Positions 1 through 9,882 of a DNA stretch of 64,000 nt are shown piece after piece. The position numbers were made by a program, and so were the translations under genes. The first letter of the stretch is position 1. Each line of letters opens with the position of its first letter. A model generated the notes under the pieces. That model was not told where the DNA came from. It saw only the letters and a program-made list of their open reading frames with translations, and did not search any database. Source of the stretch: Dyadobacter arcticus (GTDB lineage: Bacteria; Bacteroidota; Bacteroidia; Cytophagales; Spirosomataceae); contig NZ_JAASQJ010000004.1 in the NCBI RefSeq assembly GCF_011762185.1, positions 124,001 to 188,000 of the forward strand, given 5' to 3'.

Positions 1-864
1 ACGCCACGGCTTAATACCTGGCGTAAACATGTCATCGGTCAACTTTTTATTGAGCAATGTATTGTTACTGATCCCATTGTGTAATTTAAAAAGATCTTCC
101 ACGGTTGAATAGAGATCGCCCGTACCCATTGTGTTGGACTGGTCCCGGAAATCAGAACTATTGTAGCCGCCCGGAATGTAGTCGTAGCCGGTAGCACGTT
201 TTGCAACGATCTGCGTGTGGAGATATGAGCCTGAATCCTTCATATCCAGCTTATCGAATATGTCTTCTTTCATCAATTCCGCATACGATTTGCCCGTGAC
301 TTTTTCCATGATATAACCGAGCGTAAAATAACCCCAGCTGCTATAATAGTAACTGCTTCCCGGCTCGAAAACCAGCGTGGAATCCATGTACAGCCTTGTG
401 TATTGTTCCCTGGTAAAGCTCTGCCTGCTGATCCGCGGGAAAAAGTCTTTGATCACATCATAATTCGGCATGCCGGAAGAGTGGCTCAGCAGCTGGCGGA
501 TGGTGATCCGCTGCCCATTTTTCGCTGAAAATTCGGGAAGATAATCGGAAATCGTTTTGTCCAGGTCAATCAACCCCTTTTGCACCTGGATCAGCATCAG
601 CATGGAGGTCAGGGGCTTGGATACCGAGCCAATCATGAATTTGGTATCCGTTGCATTGGGGATGTTCCATTCGCGGTTCGCAAGCCCATATGCACTCTTG
701 TAAATAACTTTTCCTTGCTCAGCCACGAGAATGCTGCCGTCAAACATATTATAATCGTGGTAGGTATCCATGAGCTTAGCCAGCTTTTCGGCTTTGTTTT
801 GTGCAAAGCAAATCACGGACGGCAAAATCAAAAAGCATGGCAAAATGAAAGCACATTTTCTCAT
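1..864 (-). CDS. Serine hydrolase, class C beta-lactamase-like (3' end outside window)
   Basis: Translated on the minus strand from ATG at 864, the protein begins with a signal peptide ending near CFAQ (residues 1-21) and runs off the left edge. Residues 80-83 read SVSK, the SxxK nucleophile/general-base motif of class C beta-lactamases, DD-peptidases and related esterases. The second motif, normally YxN, appears as YSS in a YYYSSWGYFTLG context, so the usual Asn is Ser. The third motif (KTG/HxG) would lie outside the window. Members are periplasmic or surface hydrolases acting on peptidoglycan peptides, D-amino-acid peptides or esters; the substrate cannot be told from sequence. It is divergent from the glucan synthase gene, with about 245 bp between them in which I see no clear promoter. 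Confidence 0.85.
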   Translation of the reverse strand, partial: MRKCAFILPCFLILPSVICFAQNKAEKLAKLMDTYHDYNMFDGSILVAEQGKVIYKSAYGLANREWNIPNATDTKFMIGSVSKPLTSMLMLIQVQKGLIDLDKTISDYLPEFSAKNGQRITIRQLLSHSSGMPNYDVIKDFFPRISRQSFTREQYTRLYMDSTLVFEPGSSYYYSSWGYFTLGYIMEKVTGKSYAELMKEDIFDKLDMKDSGSYLHTQIVAKRATGYDYIPGGYNSSDFRDQSNTMGTGDLYSTVEDLFKLHNGISNNTLLNKKLTDDMFTPGIKPWR

Positions 865-1110
865 TTGACCTGGGTTTAAAAAAGCAAAATCATTGAAAAC
901 AGAAAGGGTAACTATCAAATATACAGATTATATGTAAACTACTTAAAATGAGCATACTAACTCTGGACGGAGTGGAATAATTAGCAAAACGAGCGTAATA
1001 GCGTTACCTTACATGAGGGACTTTTGTAATCCCAAAGCATTAAGAATGAAGCAACCGTTTGGCTGTCTGACACTTGATTCTTATTGATCAACGTTTTAAA
1101 GGCTGCTGTG

Positions 1111-4100
1111 ATGAAGGTTACCACTGCTTCAGTAATTGATATCCTATCGCGATTGCGCGTCTATTTTCAAAGGAACAATACATTAAAAGGTACTGCGGAC
1201 GAGGAGCCGTTTCGCTCCGAATTGTACAGCACCGACCAGATGGACCGCCACGGAAGGGTGGTGGCAAGGTCTCATAAGCTGCTGAAAGACGCCTGTCCCG
1301 ACCAGCTTTTGAAAAGGCTCGACGACAACGAAAAAACCTTAATAGAAGTCCGGAACCTGCTGGTGGAGAACATCCGGCAAGGTGACATTATTACTCCTGG
1401 CGGAGAATGGCTGCTGGATAATTTCTACCTGATCGAAGAGCAGGTGATCATTGCCAGGAAACATTTACCAAAAGGTTACAGCGAAGGATTGCCAAGTCTT
1501 TCCGAAGGGATCTCCAAAGGAATGCCCCGCGTTTACGATATTGTCCTGGAAATCATTTCCCATAGCGACGGCCGTGTCGATCTCAAAACACTTGGAAGCT
1601 TTATTGCCGCCTATCAATCCATTACTTTGCTCACATTAGGCGAGTTATGGGCCATTCCGATCATGCTCCGGCTTGCGGTGATCGAAAATCTGCGCAGGGT
1701 TTGCGGCAATATAGGATTGGATATGGTGGATCATAACCTGGCCGATTACTGGGCGGATAGAATGATCGCCACCGTAAAAGAAGAGCCAGCCGACCTTATC
1801 CTGACCATTGCGGATATGGCCCGGTCCAAGCCTGTCCTGGCAAGTCCGTTTGTAGCCGGTTTTACCAAAAAATTATTAGGTAAAGGCCCAGCACTGGTTT
1901 TGCCATTGAGCTGGATGGAACAGCAATTGTCTGCTGGCGGGTCGAGCAGCAATGATCTGGTAAGACAGGAAAATCAGAAACAGGCAGCCGATCAGGTTTC
2001 AGTCCGCAATTGCATTGGAACCCTGCGTTTCCTGGGAGCAACCGATTGGCGGGATTTTGTGGAAGCGCTTAGCAGTGTGGAACAAACGTTTCGTTCCGAT
2101 CCGTCGGGTACTTATCCGCTGATGGATTTTGCTACCAGGGACAGGTATCGCCACGTGGTCGAAACGCTGTCAAAAGCATCGGGTTTGTCGGAAACGCAGG
2201 TTGCGGAGAAAGTGGTGGAGCTTGCGACGGTCCAAAAAAACAGGGAATCCGGAAAACATGCCCACGTCGGTTATTATCTGATAGATAAAGGCATAAAAGA
2301 CACGGAGTTGGCAACGGGCGCAAAGTTTAACTGGGCGCAGGAGCTGATACGAAATGTACGCAAGGTCCCCGTTTTCATTTATCTGAATTGTATTGTGTTG
2401 CTGACTTGTCTTTTCGCCGGAGGCATGTTTTACCTGGCATACAGCAGTGGAAATTTTGCCAAAACAACCCTGATCTGGATTGGTTTGCTCTCTGTTTCCG
2501 GAGCGGCGCAATTGGCGGTTTCGCTGGTTAACTGGCTGTCTACCATTTGGGTAGGTCCTAAATTGCTTCCTCGGATGGATTTCTCGCAAGGCATTCCGGC
2601 GGAATATTGTACCCTCGTGATCGTGCCCACCATGATATCTAACGAGAGCTATATTGAAGAGCTCGTGGAATCATTGGAAATACGTTTTCTGGCCAATAAG
2701 GAAGCAAATCTGCATTTTGGACTGCTCACTGATTTTTTAGATGCGGATACCGAAACTACACCGCAGGATGGAGCATTGCTGAATCTTACACGAACGCGGA
2801 TTGAAGCGTTGAATGATAAATATAAACTGGAAGGCGAGGATATCTTTTTCCTTTTTCACCGTCCGCGGACATGGAATCCCAGCGAGAGTAAGTGGATGGG
2901 CTATGAGCGGAAACGTGGGAAATTGTCGGCATTAAACGCATTGTTAAGAGGTCGGGGCGCGAATGCATTTTCATTGATCAGCGGCGATTACACCATTCTC
3001 AGGCAGGTGAGATATGTGATTACGCTGGATTCGGATACGCAGCTTCCCCGGGAGGCCGTATGGAAATTCGTTGCGACCATGGCACATCCGCTAAACCAGG
3101 CTATTTATAGTAAAACAGAAAGGCGGGTAACCGAGGGATATGGCATTCTTCAGCCTAGGCTTGCTTCGGCACTAGCCAAGACCTCCGCGTCGCTTTATTT
3201 GCGTATGCAGGGCGACGTTTCAGGCATTGACCCATATACCCTAGTATCTTCGGATGTGTACCAGGATCTGTTTGGCGAAGGTTCATTTATAGGTAAAGGC
3301 ATTTATGATGTTGATGTCTTCGAGGAAGCATTGGATGGTGTTTTTCAGGAAAACCGAATATTAAGCCACGATTTGCTGGAAGGCTGTTATACCCGCTCCG
3401 GTTTAATCAGCGACGTGCTTTTGTACGAAGAAAATCCCGCACGTTACGAAACGGATGTGCGGCGGAAGCATCGCTGGATCAGGGGTGACTGGCAGATTGG
3501 CGCATGGATGCTGCCTTTTGTGACCGGAGCCAATGGCCGGTTAACGAGAAATAAGTTGACGACATTATCGCGGTGGAAAATCCTGGATAATTTACGGAGG
3601 AGCCTTCTGTCGTTGTCGCTCACATTGCTATTGCTGACAGGCTGGCTGATTTTACCCTATCCCTGGTTCTGGACATTGGCGGTGACCATCATTATTTTGA
3701 TGCCCGTCATGATCGCGGCGGGATGGCAGCTTGTCAATAAACCGCTTGATTTGAACCTGAAAGCGCATTTTTCAGAGGTAGGTATCTCTGTGAGGGATAC
3801 TCTGATCCGTTTTGTATTTGGTCTGGCAGTACTTCCTTTTGAATCATTAAGATATACAGACGCGGTTTTCAGGACGAACTGGCGGATGATCGTATCGGGT
3901 AAAAAGCTTTTGGAATGGACACCTTCTGCGACTGTTGCAAAAAATGCAGGCGGAGATTTGGGATCGGTTTACAAAAGTATGTGGATTGCGCCATTGCTTT
4001 CGCTGGTATGCATTGCAGTGCTGCTTGCTACGGATCTGGAGGCGTTGCTGGTTGCTTCACCGATTTTGCTATTGTGGCTTCTGGCTCCTGCAATAGCATG

Positions 4101-7100
4101 GCGGTTGAGTATTCCGGAAAAAGAGGAATCATTGACCTTACCGGAGGAGCAGGTTGCATTCCTGCACAAAACAGCCCGAAAAACCTGGCTGTTTTTCCAG
4201 CAATTTGTGACGGAAACCGAGAACTGGCTGCCACCAGATAATTTTCAACTCCAACCCGTTCCGGTGATCGCGCACAGGACTTCTCCCACCAACCTCGGGC
4301 TGGCATTATTGGCGAATCTGACAGCATATGATTTCGGTTACATTGCGGGTGGAGAGCTTGTAGAGCGGTGCCGTCAAACATTGAATTCAATGTCGCGGTT
4401 GGAAAGATATAATGGACATTTTTACAATTGGTATAATACACAAACCCTGTTACCACTGGCTCCCAGATACGTCTCCACGGTTGATAGTGGCAACCTGATT
4501 GGTCACCTGCTCACATTGCGGCAGGGGTTTCTCGCAATAGCTGTCGAACCTGTTTTTCATGAGCGCATTTTTGATGGTTTCAAAACAACGGCAGGAATTA
4601 TTAAAGACTTTTCTGGAAATCGGTCATCATTGATTGATCAAATACTGGGTTTGCTGGAAGAAGCACCATCCGAAGTAAACTCAATCAGCTTTTTGAAAAA
4701 GCGTTTGGATCGGCTTTTCACTTTTGCCAATGAATTGGTTTTCAGTCAGGTATCCAGAGGAACAGATGCCGCTAAATGGTCTGAACGCCTTTTAGCGCAA
4801 ATTGTAAAGATCAAAGATGACTTGGCGTCGCTGATTCCCTGGGCCGAAATGCTGCCTGTCCCCACCGGACTGGAAAAGCTACGGTTCATGGATGAAGTAC
4901 CAACATTGAAAGCGTTATCCGAACGGAAAGAGATGTTTGCCCGAGAGGCAGATAATTATTCCGGAGAAATGTTAAATGCTGAAAATCGCACCTGGTTAAA
5001 CGCAATGCTTACTGTTCTTGAAAAAGATGATAGCGTGGCCATGCAAAGGCTGCTGACCTTGCAGCTATTAGCGGAGACTTGTGAGCAGCAAAGTACCGTT
5101 GAATACGATTTTCTTTTTGATAAAGCCACCTGCTTATTAAGGATTGGGTTTAATGTTGATGATCAGCGGAAAGATGATAGTTTTTACGATCTGCTCGCAT
5201 CTGAGGCCAGATTGGGCATTTTTGCAGCCATTGCACAAGGAAAACTGCCACAGGAAAGCTGGTTTTCTCTTGGCCGGCTTCTGACGAACTCTGGCGGCGA
5301 TCCGATATTGCTTTCGTGGAGCGGTTCCATGTTCGAATATCTGATGCCTCAGCTGGTGATGCCTTCCTATGAAAACACTTTGCTGCATCAAACCAGTAAG
5401 GCAACCGTGAAACGGCAGATTGATTATGCCCAGCAACGAGGTATCCCCTGGGGCATCTCCGAATCGGCTTATAATACGGTCGATGCCAGCATGAATTACC
5501 AGTACCGCGCATTCGGTGTGCCCGGATTGGGATTAAAGCGGGGCTTGGAAGAAGACCTTGTGATCGCACCCTATGCTTCAATGATGGCGCTTATGGTTTC
5601 CCCGGCAAAGGCTTGTGCGAACCTGCAATTGCTTTCAAATGAAGGATTTGAAGGGGAATATGGCTTTTATGAGGCAATTGATTATACGCCCGGACGTGTC
5701 CCGAGAGGCAAAACCCACAGCATTCTTTATTCTTTCATGGTGCACCACCAGGGAATGGGATTTTTGTCATTGTCCTATTTACTTTTGAACAAACCTTTAC
5801 AGCAAAGATTTACCGCTGAACTGCGTTTCCAGGCAACATTGCTGCTGTTACAGGAACGCATCCCACGCGCCACATTATTTTACGCCCACACCGCCGACCA
5901 GATCGAATCGCAAATATTGACCAATGATTCGGAGATCAGGAATGTCACTACGCCCAATACTGCAATGCCTGAGATCCAGCTTTTGAGCAATGGACGCTAT
6001 CAGGTGATGATCAGTAACTCGGGCGGGGGGTATAGTCGGTGGAAAGACATTGCGGTGACCCGCTGGCGGGAAGATACTACGCGGGATAACCGGGGAACTT
6101 TTTGCTACATTAAGGATGTGGCAACCGGGAAATTTTGGTCCAATACCCATCAGCCGGTAATTTCAGAACCCCGGTCTTATCAGGCATTATTCTCCTTGGG
6201 CCACGTTGAGTTTACGCGTCAGGATCACGGGATTGATACCAAAACGGAGATCGTGATATCGCCTGAAGATGATACTGAAATGCGTAAGGTGAAAATTACC
6301 AACCGGTCGCTTACTACCAGGATTCTGGACATAACCAGTTACGCTGAAATCGTCCTGGCGAGCCAGGCGTCGGATGAAGCTCACCCGGCATTCAGTAATT
6401 TGTTTGTGCAAACGGAAATCATCGAGCAGCATCGGGCGGTTTTTTGCAGCCGCAGACCGCGGTCCGTAGAAGAAAGGCCGCCCTGGATGTTCCACCAAAT
6501 GGAAGTGCATGGTGCCGTGGTGCAGACGGTATCCTATGAAACCGACCGCATGGAATTCATCGGAAGGGGGAAAACCCTTGCAAACCCACAGTCCATGGCT
6601 GCGGAAATGCTCTCGGGTAAGTCCGGAGCTGTACTCGATCCAATTGTCTCGATCCGGTATCGCATTAGTTTAAAACCCGGGCAGACAGCCAGCATTGATA
6701 TGATTTATGGGATTAGCGAAACCAGGGAAGCCTGCGAGGCACTGATGCATAAATACCGCGATAAGCATTTGAAAAAACGGGCTTTTGAGCTTTCCTGGAC
6801 GCATAGCCAGGTGCTTTTGAGGCAAATCAATGCAACCGAGGCAGATGCCCAATTATATGATAAGCTTGCATCCTCGATCATTTATTCCAATCCGGCATTG
6901 CGTGCAGACGCCTCCGTGATCAATAACAATTTTAGGGGACAGTCGGGCTTGTGGAGCCACTCTGTGTCAGGTGACCTCCCCATTGTACTGGTTCATATTT
7001 ATGACGCTGAGAGTTTGGAACTGGTGAGGCAAATGCTCCAGGCACATGCTTACTGGCGCCTGAAAGGGCTGGCGGTAGATCTTGTAATATGGAATGAAGA

Positions 7101-9849
7101 TTATGGTTCATACCGTCAGGTTTTGCAGGAGCAAATTCTCGGACTGATCAGTTCTGAGATCGTTTACAGCATGAATTACAGCAAGCCCGGTAACATCTTT
7201 GTGAAATCGGCAGACCAGATATCTCCCGAGGACCGGATACTTTTTGAAAGTGTTGCCCGTGTTATCATTCAGGATAACAAAGGGACATTGTCGGAACAGA
7301 TTAACAATTTACTCACGACCGAAAGAGTATTGCCAGGATTGCTGATACCCAAGAGCAAGGCAATGCCGGAATCGCAAAGCCGGGTTTCTTTGCCAAAAGA
7401 TCTGCTGTTTTTTAATGAAACAGGCGGTTTTACAGCTAATGGCAAAGAATATAAGATCATTACAGATAAAAATAAGACCACGCCCGCGCCCTGGGTTAAT
7501 GTAATTGCAAACCCCGATTTCGGGACTGTTATTTCAGAAAGCGGCTCTGCCTACACCTGGGCTGTGAATGCACATGAATACCGTATCACGCCATGGAGTA
7601 ATGATCCTGTCAGCGATGTGGGGGGTGAGGCTTTTTATTTATTGGATGAGGATACCGGCTATTTCTGGTCGCCGTCGCCATTTCCCGCAAGAGGTGCTAC
7701 ACCTTATATCACAACTCATGGGTTCGGGTACTCAATGTTTGAACATACGGAGCAAGGAATTTTCTCCGAAATGTGTGTTTTTGTTGATAAAGCATTGCCT
7801 GTCAAATTCATTGTTTTAAAGATAAAAAATGAGTCCGGAAGGGAGCGTAAACTATCTGCAACCGGCTTCATGGAAATGGTTTTGGGAGATATACGGTCTA
7901 AAACGGCCATGCATATTCTTTCTGAGCAGGATCCGGAAACAGGGGCTTTATTATTAAGAAACAGATATAACACCGCTTTTGCCGAACGGGTCACGTTCTT
8001 CAGGGTCGATTCACCAAATGCCACAGCGACAACCAGCCGGTCAGAATTTATTGGTAGGAATCGGGGCCTTGAAAATCCGCAAGCGATGCAGCGGAAGAAG
8101 TTGTCCGACAAAACAGGTGCGGGTCTGGATCCTTGCGCTGCGCTGCAGGTACGATTTGATTTGCTCGATGGTGAGGAAAAGGAAATTATTTTTCAATTAG
8201 GGAATGATGAGAATGTCCAGGCGGTAAATGCGCTGATTCAAAAATTTGCGGAAAAAGATCAGGTTATACAATCATTTAGGGAAGTAAAAGCATATTGGGA
8301 AGATGTTTTGGAAGCCGTTCAGGTCACAACCCCTGATACAGGATTGAATCTTCTGGCCAATGGCTGGCTTACCTATCAAACGCTCGCCTGCCGGATCTTT
8401 GCGCGAAGCGGATTTTACCAGTCTGGCGGCGCATTCGGGTTCCGCGATCAATTGCAGGATGTGCTTGCCCTACTGAGTACGCAGCCAGACCTAGCAAAAA
8501 AGCAAATATTGTTGAGTGCATCCCGGCAGTTTGTCGAGGGAGACGTGCAGCATTGGTGGCATCCGCCAGAGGGACGGGGCGTCCGTACACATTGTTCCGA
8601 TGACTTGTTGTGGCTGCCGTATGTAGTGGAAAGGTATGTGACTGCGACCGGGGATTTCAGCATTTTGAATGAGTCCGTCGGATTTTTGGAGAGCAGACTA
8701 TTGCAGCCCCAGGAGGAATCCTTATATGACCTGCCAGTTAGTGGAAATGCGAGTGGAACCTTATATGTGCATTGCATGCGGGCGATCGAGCACGGTCGGC
8801 GTTTCGGCGTTCACGGGTTACCATTGATCGGAGCGGGTGACTGGAACGATGGAATGGACCAAGTGGGTAATAAGGGGTTTGGCGAAAGCGTGTGGCTGGC
8901 TTTCTTTCTGTACGACGTGCTGATGCGTTTTGAAAAAGTGGCGACCCAGTTCGGGGACCCGGTTTTTGCGACTACATGCAGAACGGATGCGGTTCAATTA
9001 CAAAAGAACATCGAAAGCGCTGCCTGGGACGGCGAATGGTACAAGCGCGCCTGGTTCGACGATGGCACGCCGCTGGGATCGAAGCAAAACCGCGAATGTC
9101 GGATTGATGCGATCGCGCAAAGTTGGGCCGTACTATCGGGCGCTGGTAGTGACAGCAGAAAGATCCAGGCGATGGGTTCATTGGATAAACATTTGGTGCG
9201 AAGAGATTTACAACTCATTCAATTACTTAATCCACCTTTTGACGAGAAAGACGGCCTTAACCCTGGTTACATCAAAGGATATGTACCTGGTGTGCGTGAA
9301 AATGGGGGTCAATATTCTCATGCGGCGATCTGGTCACTGATGGCGTTTGCGGCTTTGGGTGATCGGGAGAAGGTTTATGAGCTTTTTAGTCTAGTTAACC
9401 CGGTGAACCATGCTTCAAATGCAGCCGCGGTGAAACAGTATAAAGTGGAGCCTTATGTAATGGCGGCAGATGTGTATGCCAATACTTCCCACAAAGGAAG
9501 GGGAGGATGGACGTGGTATACGGGTTCATCGGGATGGATGTACCAGTTCATTACAGGCTCGCTGATCGGTATTCAGTTAAAGGAGAACCGGTTACAGTTG
9601 AAACCATGCTTTCCGCTCAACTGGCCTTCGGTTCAAATCAAATACCGATTTGGAAGTGCTACATATCAAATCACTGTTTTTCAGGTTCAGGATAAAGAAA
9701 ACTCCTGGTGGAAAGCAGATGATGAAAGTGGCGATGGCGATACGTTGTTGCTGAAAAATGACGGAATGGAGCACCGCGTGGACGTTTTTATTGGAATCCT
9801 GAACAACATTTCAGCATTACCTGAAACAAGAATGCCTCTAACTGTTTAG
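1111..9849 (+). CDS. ndvB: Cyclic beta-1,2-glucan synthase (NdvB/ChvB/Cgs type)
   Basis: A giant membrane enzyme (about 2,910 residues) that polymerises UDP-glucose into beta-1,2-glucan and cyclises it; the product normally ends up in the periplasm. Numbering is from the TTG at 1084. Transmembrane segments lie near 428-490, 842-925 and 965-1012. The GT84 region holds a DSDTQLP motif near 648 and a RWIRGDWQ motif near 797. A glycoamylase-like cyclisation domain follows, with a WGISESAYN stretch near 1456 and a VDASMNYQYRAFG stretch just after. Two carbohydrate-binding/GH94 N-terminal modules come next, then a C-terminal GH94 phosphorylase-like domain with GDWNDGMD near 2585, the chain-length control module. 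ATG 1111 is preferred because an AAAGG lies 8 bases upstream; TTG 1084 is the alternative. The length matches the proteobacterial family. No dedicated exporter gene is adjacent. Confidence 0.95.
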   Translation: MKVTTASVIDILSRLRVYFQRNNTLKGTADEEPFRSELYSTDQMDRHGRVVARSHKLLKDACPDQLLKRLDDNEKTLIEVRNLLVENIRQGDIITPGGEWLLDNFYLIEEQVIIARKHLPKGYSEGLPSLSEGISKGMPRVYDIVLEIISHSDGRVDLKTLGSFIAAYQSITLLTLGELWAIPIMLRLAVIENLRRVCGNIGLDMVDHNLADYWADRMIATVKEEPADLILTIADMARSKPVLASPFVAGFTKKLLGKGPALVLPLSWMEQQLSAGGSSSNDLVRQENQKQAADQVSVRNCIGTLRFLGATDWRDFVEALSSVEQTFRSDPSGTYPLMDFATRDRYRHVVETLSKASGLSETQVAEKVVELATVQKNRESGKHAHVGYYLIDKGIKDTELATGAKFNWAQELIRNVRKVPVFIYLNCIVLLTCLFAGGMFYLAYSSGNFAKTTLIWIGLLSVSGAAQLAVSLVNWLSTIWVGPKLLPRMDFSQGIPAEYCTLVIVPTMISNESYIEELVESLEIRFLANKEANLHFGLLTDFLDADTETTPQDGALLNLTRTRIEALNDKYKLEGEDIFFLFHRPRTWNPSESKWMGYERKRGKLSALNALLRGRGANAFSLISGDYTILRQVRYVITLDSDTQLPREAVWKFVATMAHPLNQAIYSKTERRVTEGYGILQPRLASALAKTSASLYLRMQGDVSGIDPYTLVSSDVYQDLFGEGSFIGKGIYDVDVFEEALDGVFQENRILSHDLLEGCYTRSGLISDVLLYEENPARYETDVRRKHRWIRGDWQIGAWMLPFVTGANGRLTRNKLTTLSRWKILDNLRRSLLSLSLTLLLLTGWLILPYPWFWTLAVTIIILMPVMIAAGWQLVNKPLDLNLKAHFSEVGISVRDTLIRFVFGLAVLPFESLRYTDAVFRTNWRMIVSGKKLLEWTPSATVAKNAGGDLGSVYKSMWIAPLLSLVCIAVLLATDLEALLVASPILLLWLLAPAIAWRLSIPEKEESLTLPEEQVAFLHKTARKTWLFFQQFVTETENWLPPDNFQLQPVPVIAHRTSPTNLGLALLANLTAYDFGYIAGGELVERCRQTLNSMSRLERYNGHFYNWYNTQTLLPLAPRYVSTVDSGNLIGHLLTLRQGFLAIAVEPVFHERIFDGFKTTAGIIKDFSGNRSSLIDQILGLLEEAPSEVNSISFLKKRLDRLFTFANELVFSQVSRGTDAAKWSERLLAQIVKIKDDLASLIPWAEMLPVPTGLEKLRFMDEVPTLKALSERKEMFAREADNYSGEMLNAENRTWLNAMLTVLEKDDSVAMQRLLTLQLLAETCEQQSTVEYDFLFDKATCLLRIGFNVDDQRKDDSFYDLLASEARLGIFAAIAQGKLPQESWFSLGRLLTNSGGDPILLSWSGSMFEYLMPQLVMPSYENTLLHQTSKATVKRQIDYAQQRGIPWGISESAYNTVDASMNYQYRAFGVPGLGLKRGLEEDLVIAPYASMMALMVSPAKACANLQLLSNEGFEGEYGFYEAIDYTPGRVPRGKTHSILYSFMVHHQGMGFLSLSYLLLNKPLQQRFTAELRFQATLLLLQERIPRATLFYAHTADQIESQILTNDSEIRNVTTPNTAMPEIQLLSNGRYQVMISNSGGGYSRWKDIAVTRWREDTTRDNRGTFCYIKDVATGKFWSNTHQPVISEPRSYQALFSLGHVEFTRQDHGIDTKTEIVISPEDDTEMRKVKITNRSLTTRILDITSYAEIVLASQASDEAHPAFSNLFVQTEIIEQHRAVFCSRRPRSVEERPPWMFHQMEVHGAVVQTVSYETDRMEFIGRGKTLANPQSMAAEMLSGKSGAVLDPIVSIRYRISLKPGQTASIDMIYGISETREACEALMHKYRDKHLKKRAFELSWTHSQVLLRQINATEADAQLYDKLASSIIYSNPALRADASVINNNFRGQSGLWSHSVSGDLPIVLVHIYDAESLELVRQMLQAHAYWRLKGLAVDLVIWNEDYGSYRQVLQEQILGLISSEIVYSMNYSKPGNIFVKSADQISPEDRILFESVARVIIQDNKGTLSEQINNLLTTERVLPGLLIPKSKAMPESQSRVSLPKDLLFFNETGGFTANGKEYKIITDKNKTTPAPWVNVIANPDFGTVISESGSAYTWAVNAHEYRITPWSNDPVSDVGGEAFYLLDEDTGYFWSPSPFPARGATPYITTHGFGYSMFEHTEQGIFSEMCVFVDKALPVKFIVLKIKNESGRERKLSATGFMEMVLGDIRSKTAMHILSEQDPETGALLLRNRYNTAFAERVTFFRVDSPNATATTSRSEFIGRNRGLENPQAMQRKKLSDKTGAGLDPCAALQVRFDLLDGEEKEIIFQLGNDENVQAVNALIQKFAEKDQVIQSFREVKAYWEDVLEAVQVTTPDTGLNLLANGWLTYQTLACRIFARSGFYQSGGAFGFRDQLQDVLALLSTQPDLAKKQILLSASRQFVEGDVQHWWHPPEGRGVRTHCSDDLLWLPYVVERYVTATGDFSILNESVGFLESRLLQPQEESLYDLPVSGNASGTLYVHCMRAIEHGRRFGVHGLPLIGAGDWNDGMDQVGNKGFGESVWLAFFLYDVLMRFEKVATQFGDPVFATTCRTDAVQLQKNIESAAWDGEWYKRAWFDDGTPLGSKQNRECRIDAIAQSWAVLSGAGSDSRKIQAMGSLDKHLVRRDLQLIQLLNPPFDEKDGLNPGYIKGYVPGVRENGGQYSHAAIWSLMAFAALGDREKVYELFSLVNPVNHASNAAAVKQYKVEPYVMAADVYANTSHKGRGGWTWYTGSSGWMYQFITGSLIGIQLKENRLQLKPCFPLNWPSVQIKYRFGSATYQITVFQVQDKENSWWKADDESGDGDTLLLKNDGMEHRVDVFIGILNNISALPETRMPLTV

Positions 9850-9865
9850 GATAGAGGCGTTCTTG
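9827..9865 (+). terminator. 3' hairpin overlapping the glucan synthase stop codon
   Basis: Arms of 14 bases (9827-9840 and 9852-9865) pair with one T/G wobble around an 11-base loop that contains the TAG stop codon. There is no strong T run, so this may stabilise the 3' end or act as a weak terminator between the convergent glucan synthase and permease genes. Confidence 0.5.
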
Positions 9866-9882
9866 TGAATGAGTGAATGGCT

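Noticed and set aside
580..879. A 99-residue plus-strand open frame in the first kilobase
   Set aside because: It runs antisense to the serine hydrolase, whose SxxK motif and signal peptide are clear on the minus strand.
2170..8777. Several 60-145-residue minus-strand frames inside the glucan synthase gene
   Set aside because: They are antisense shadows of one continuous, well-recognised protein and have no family features or start contexts of their own.
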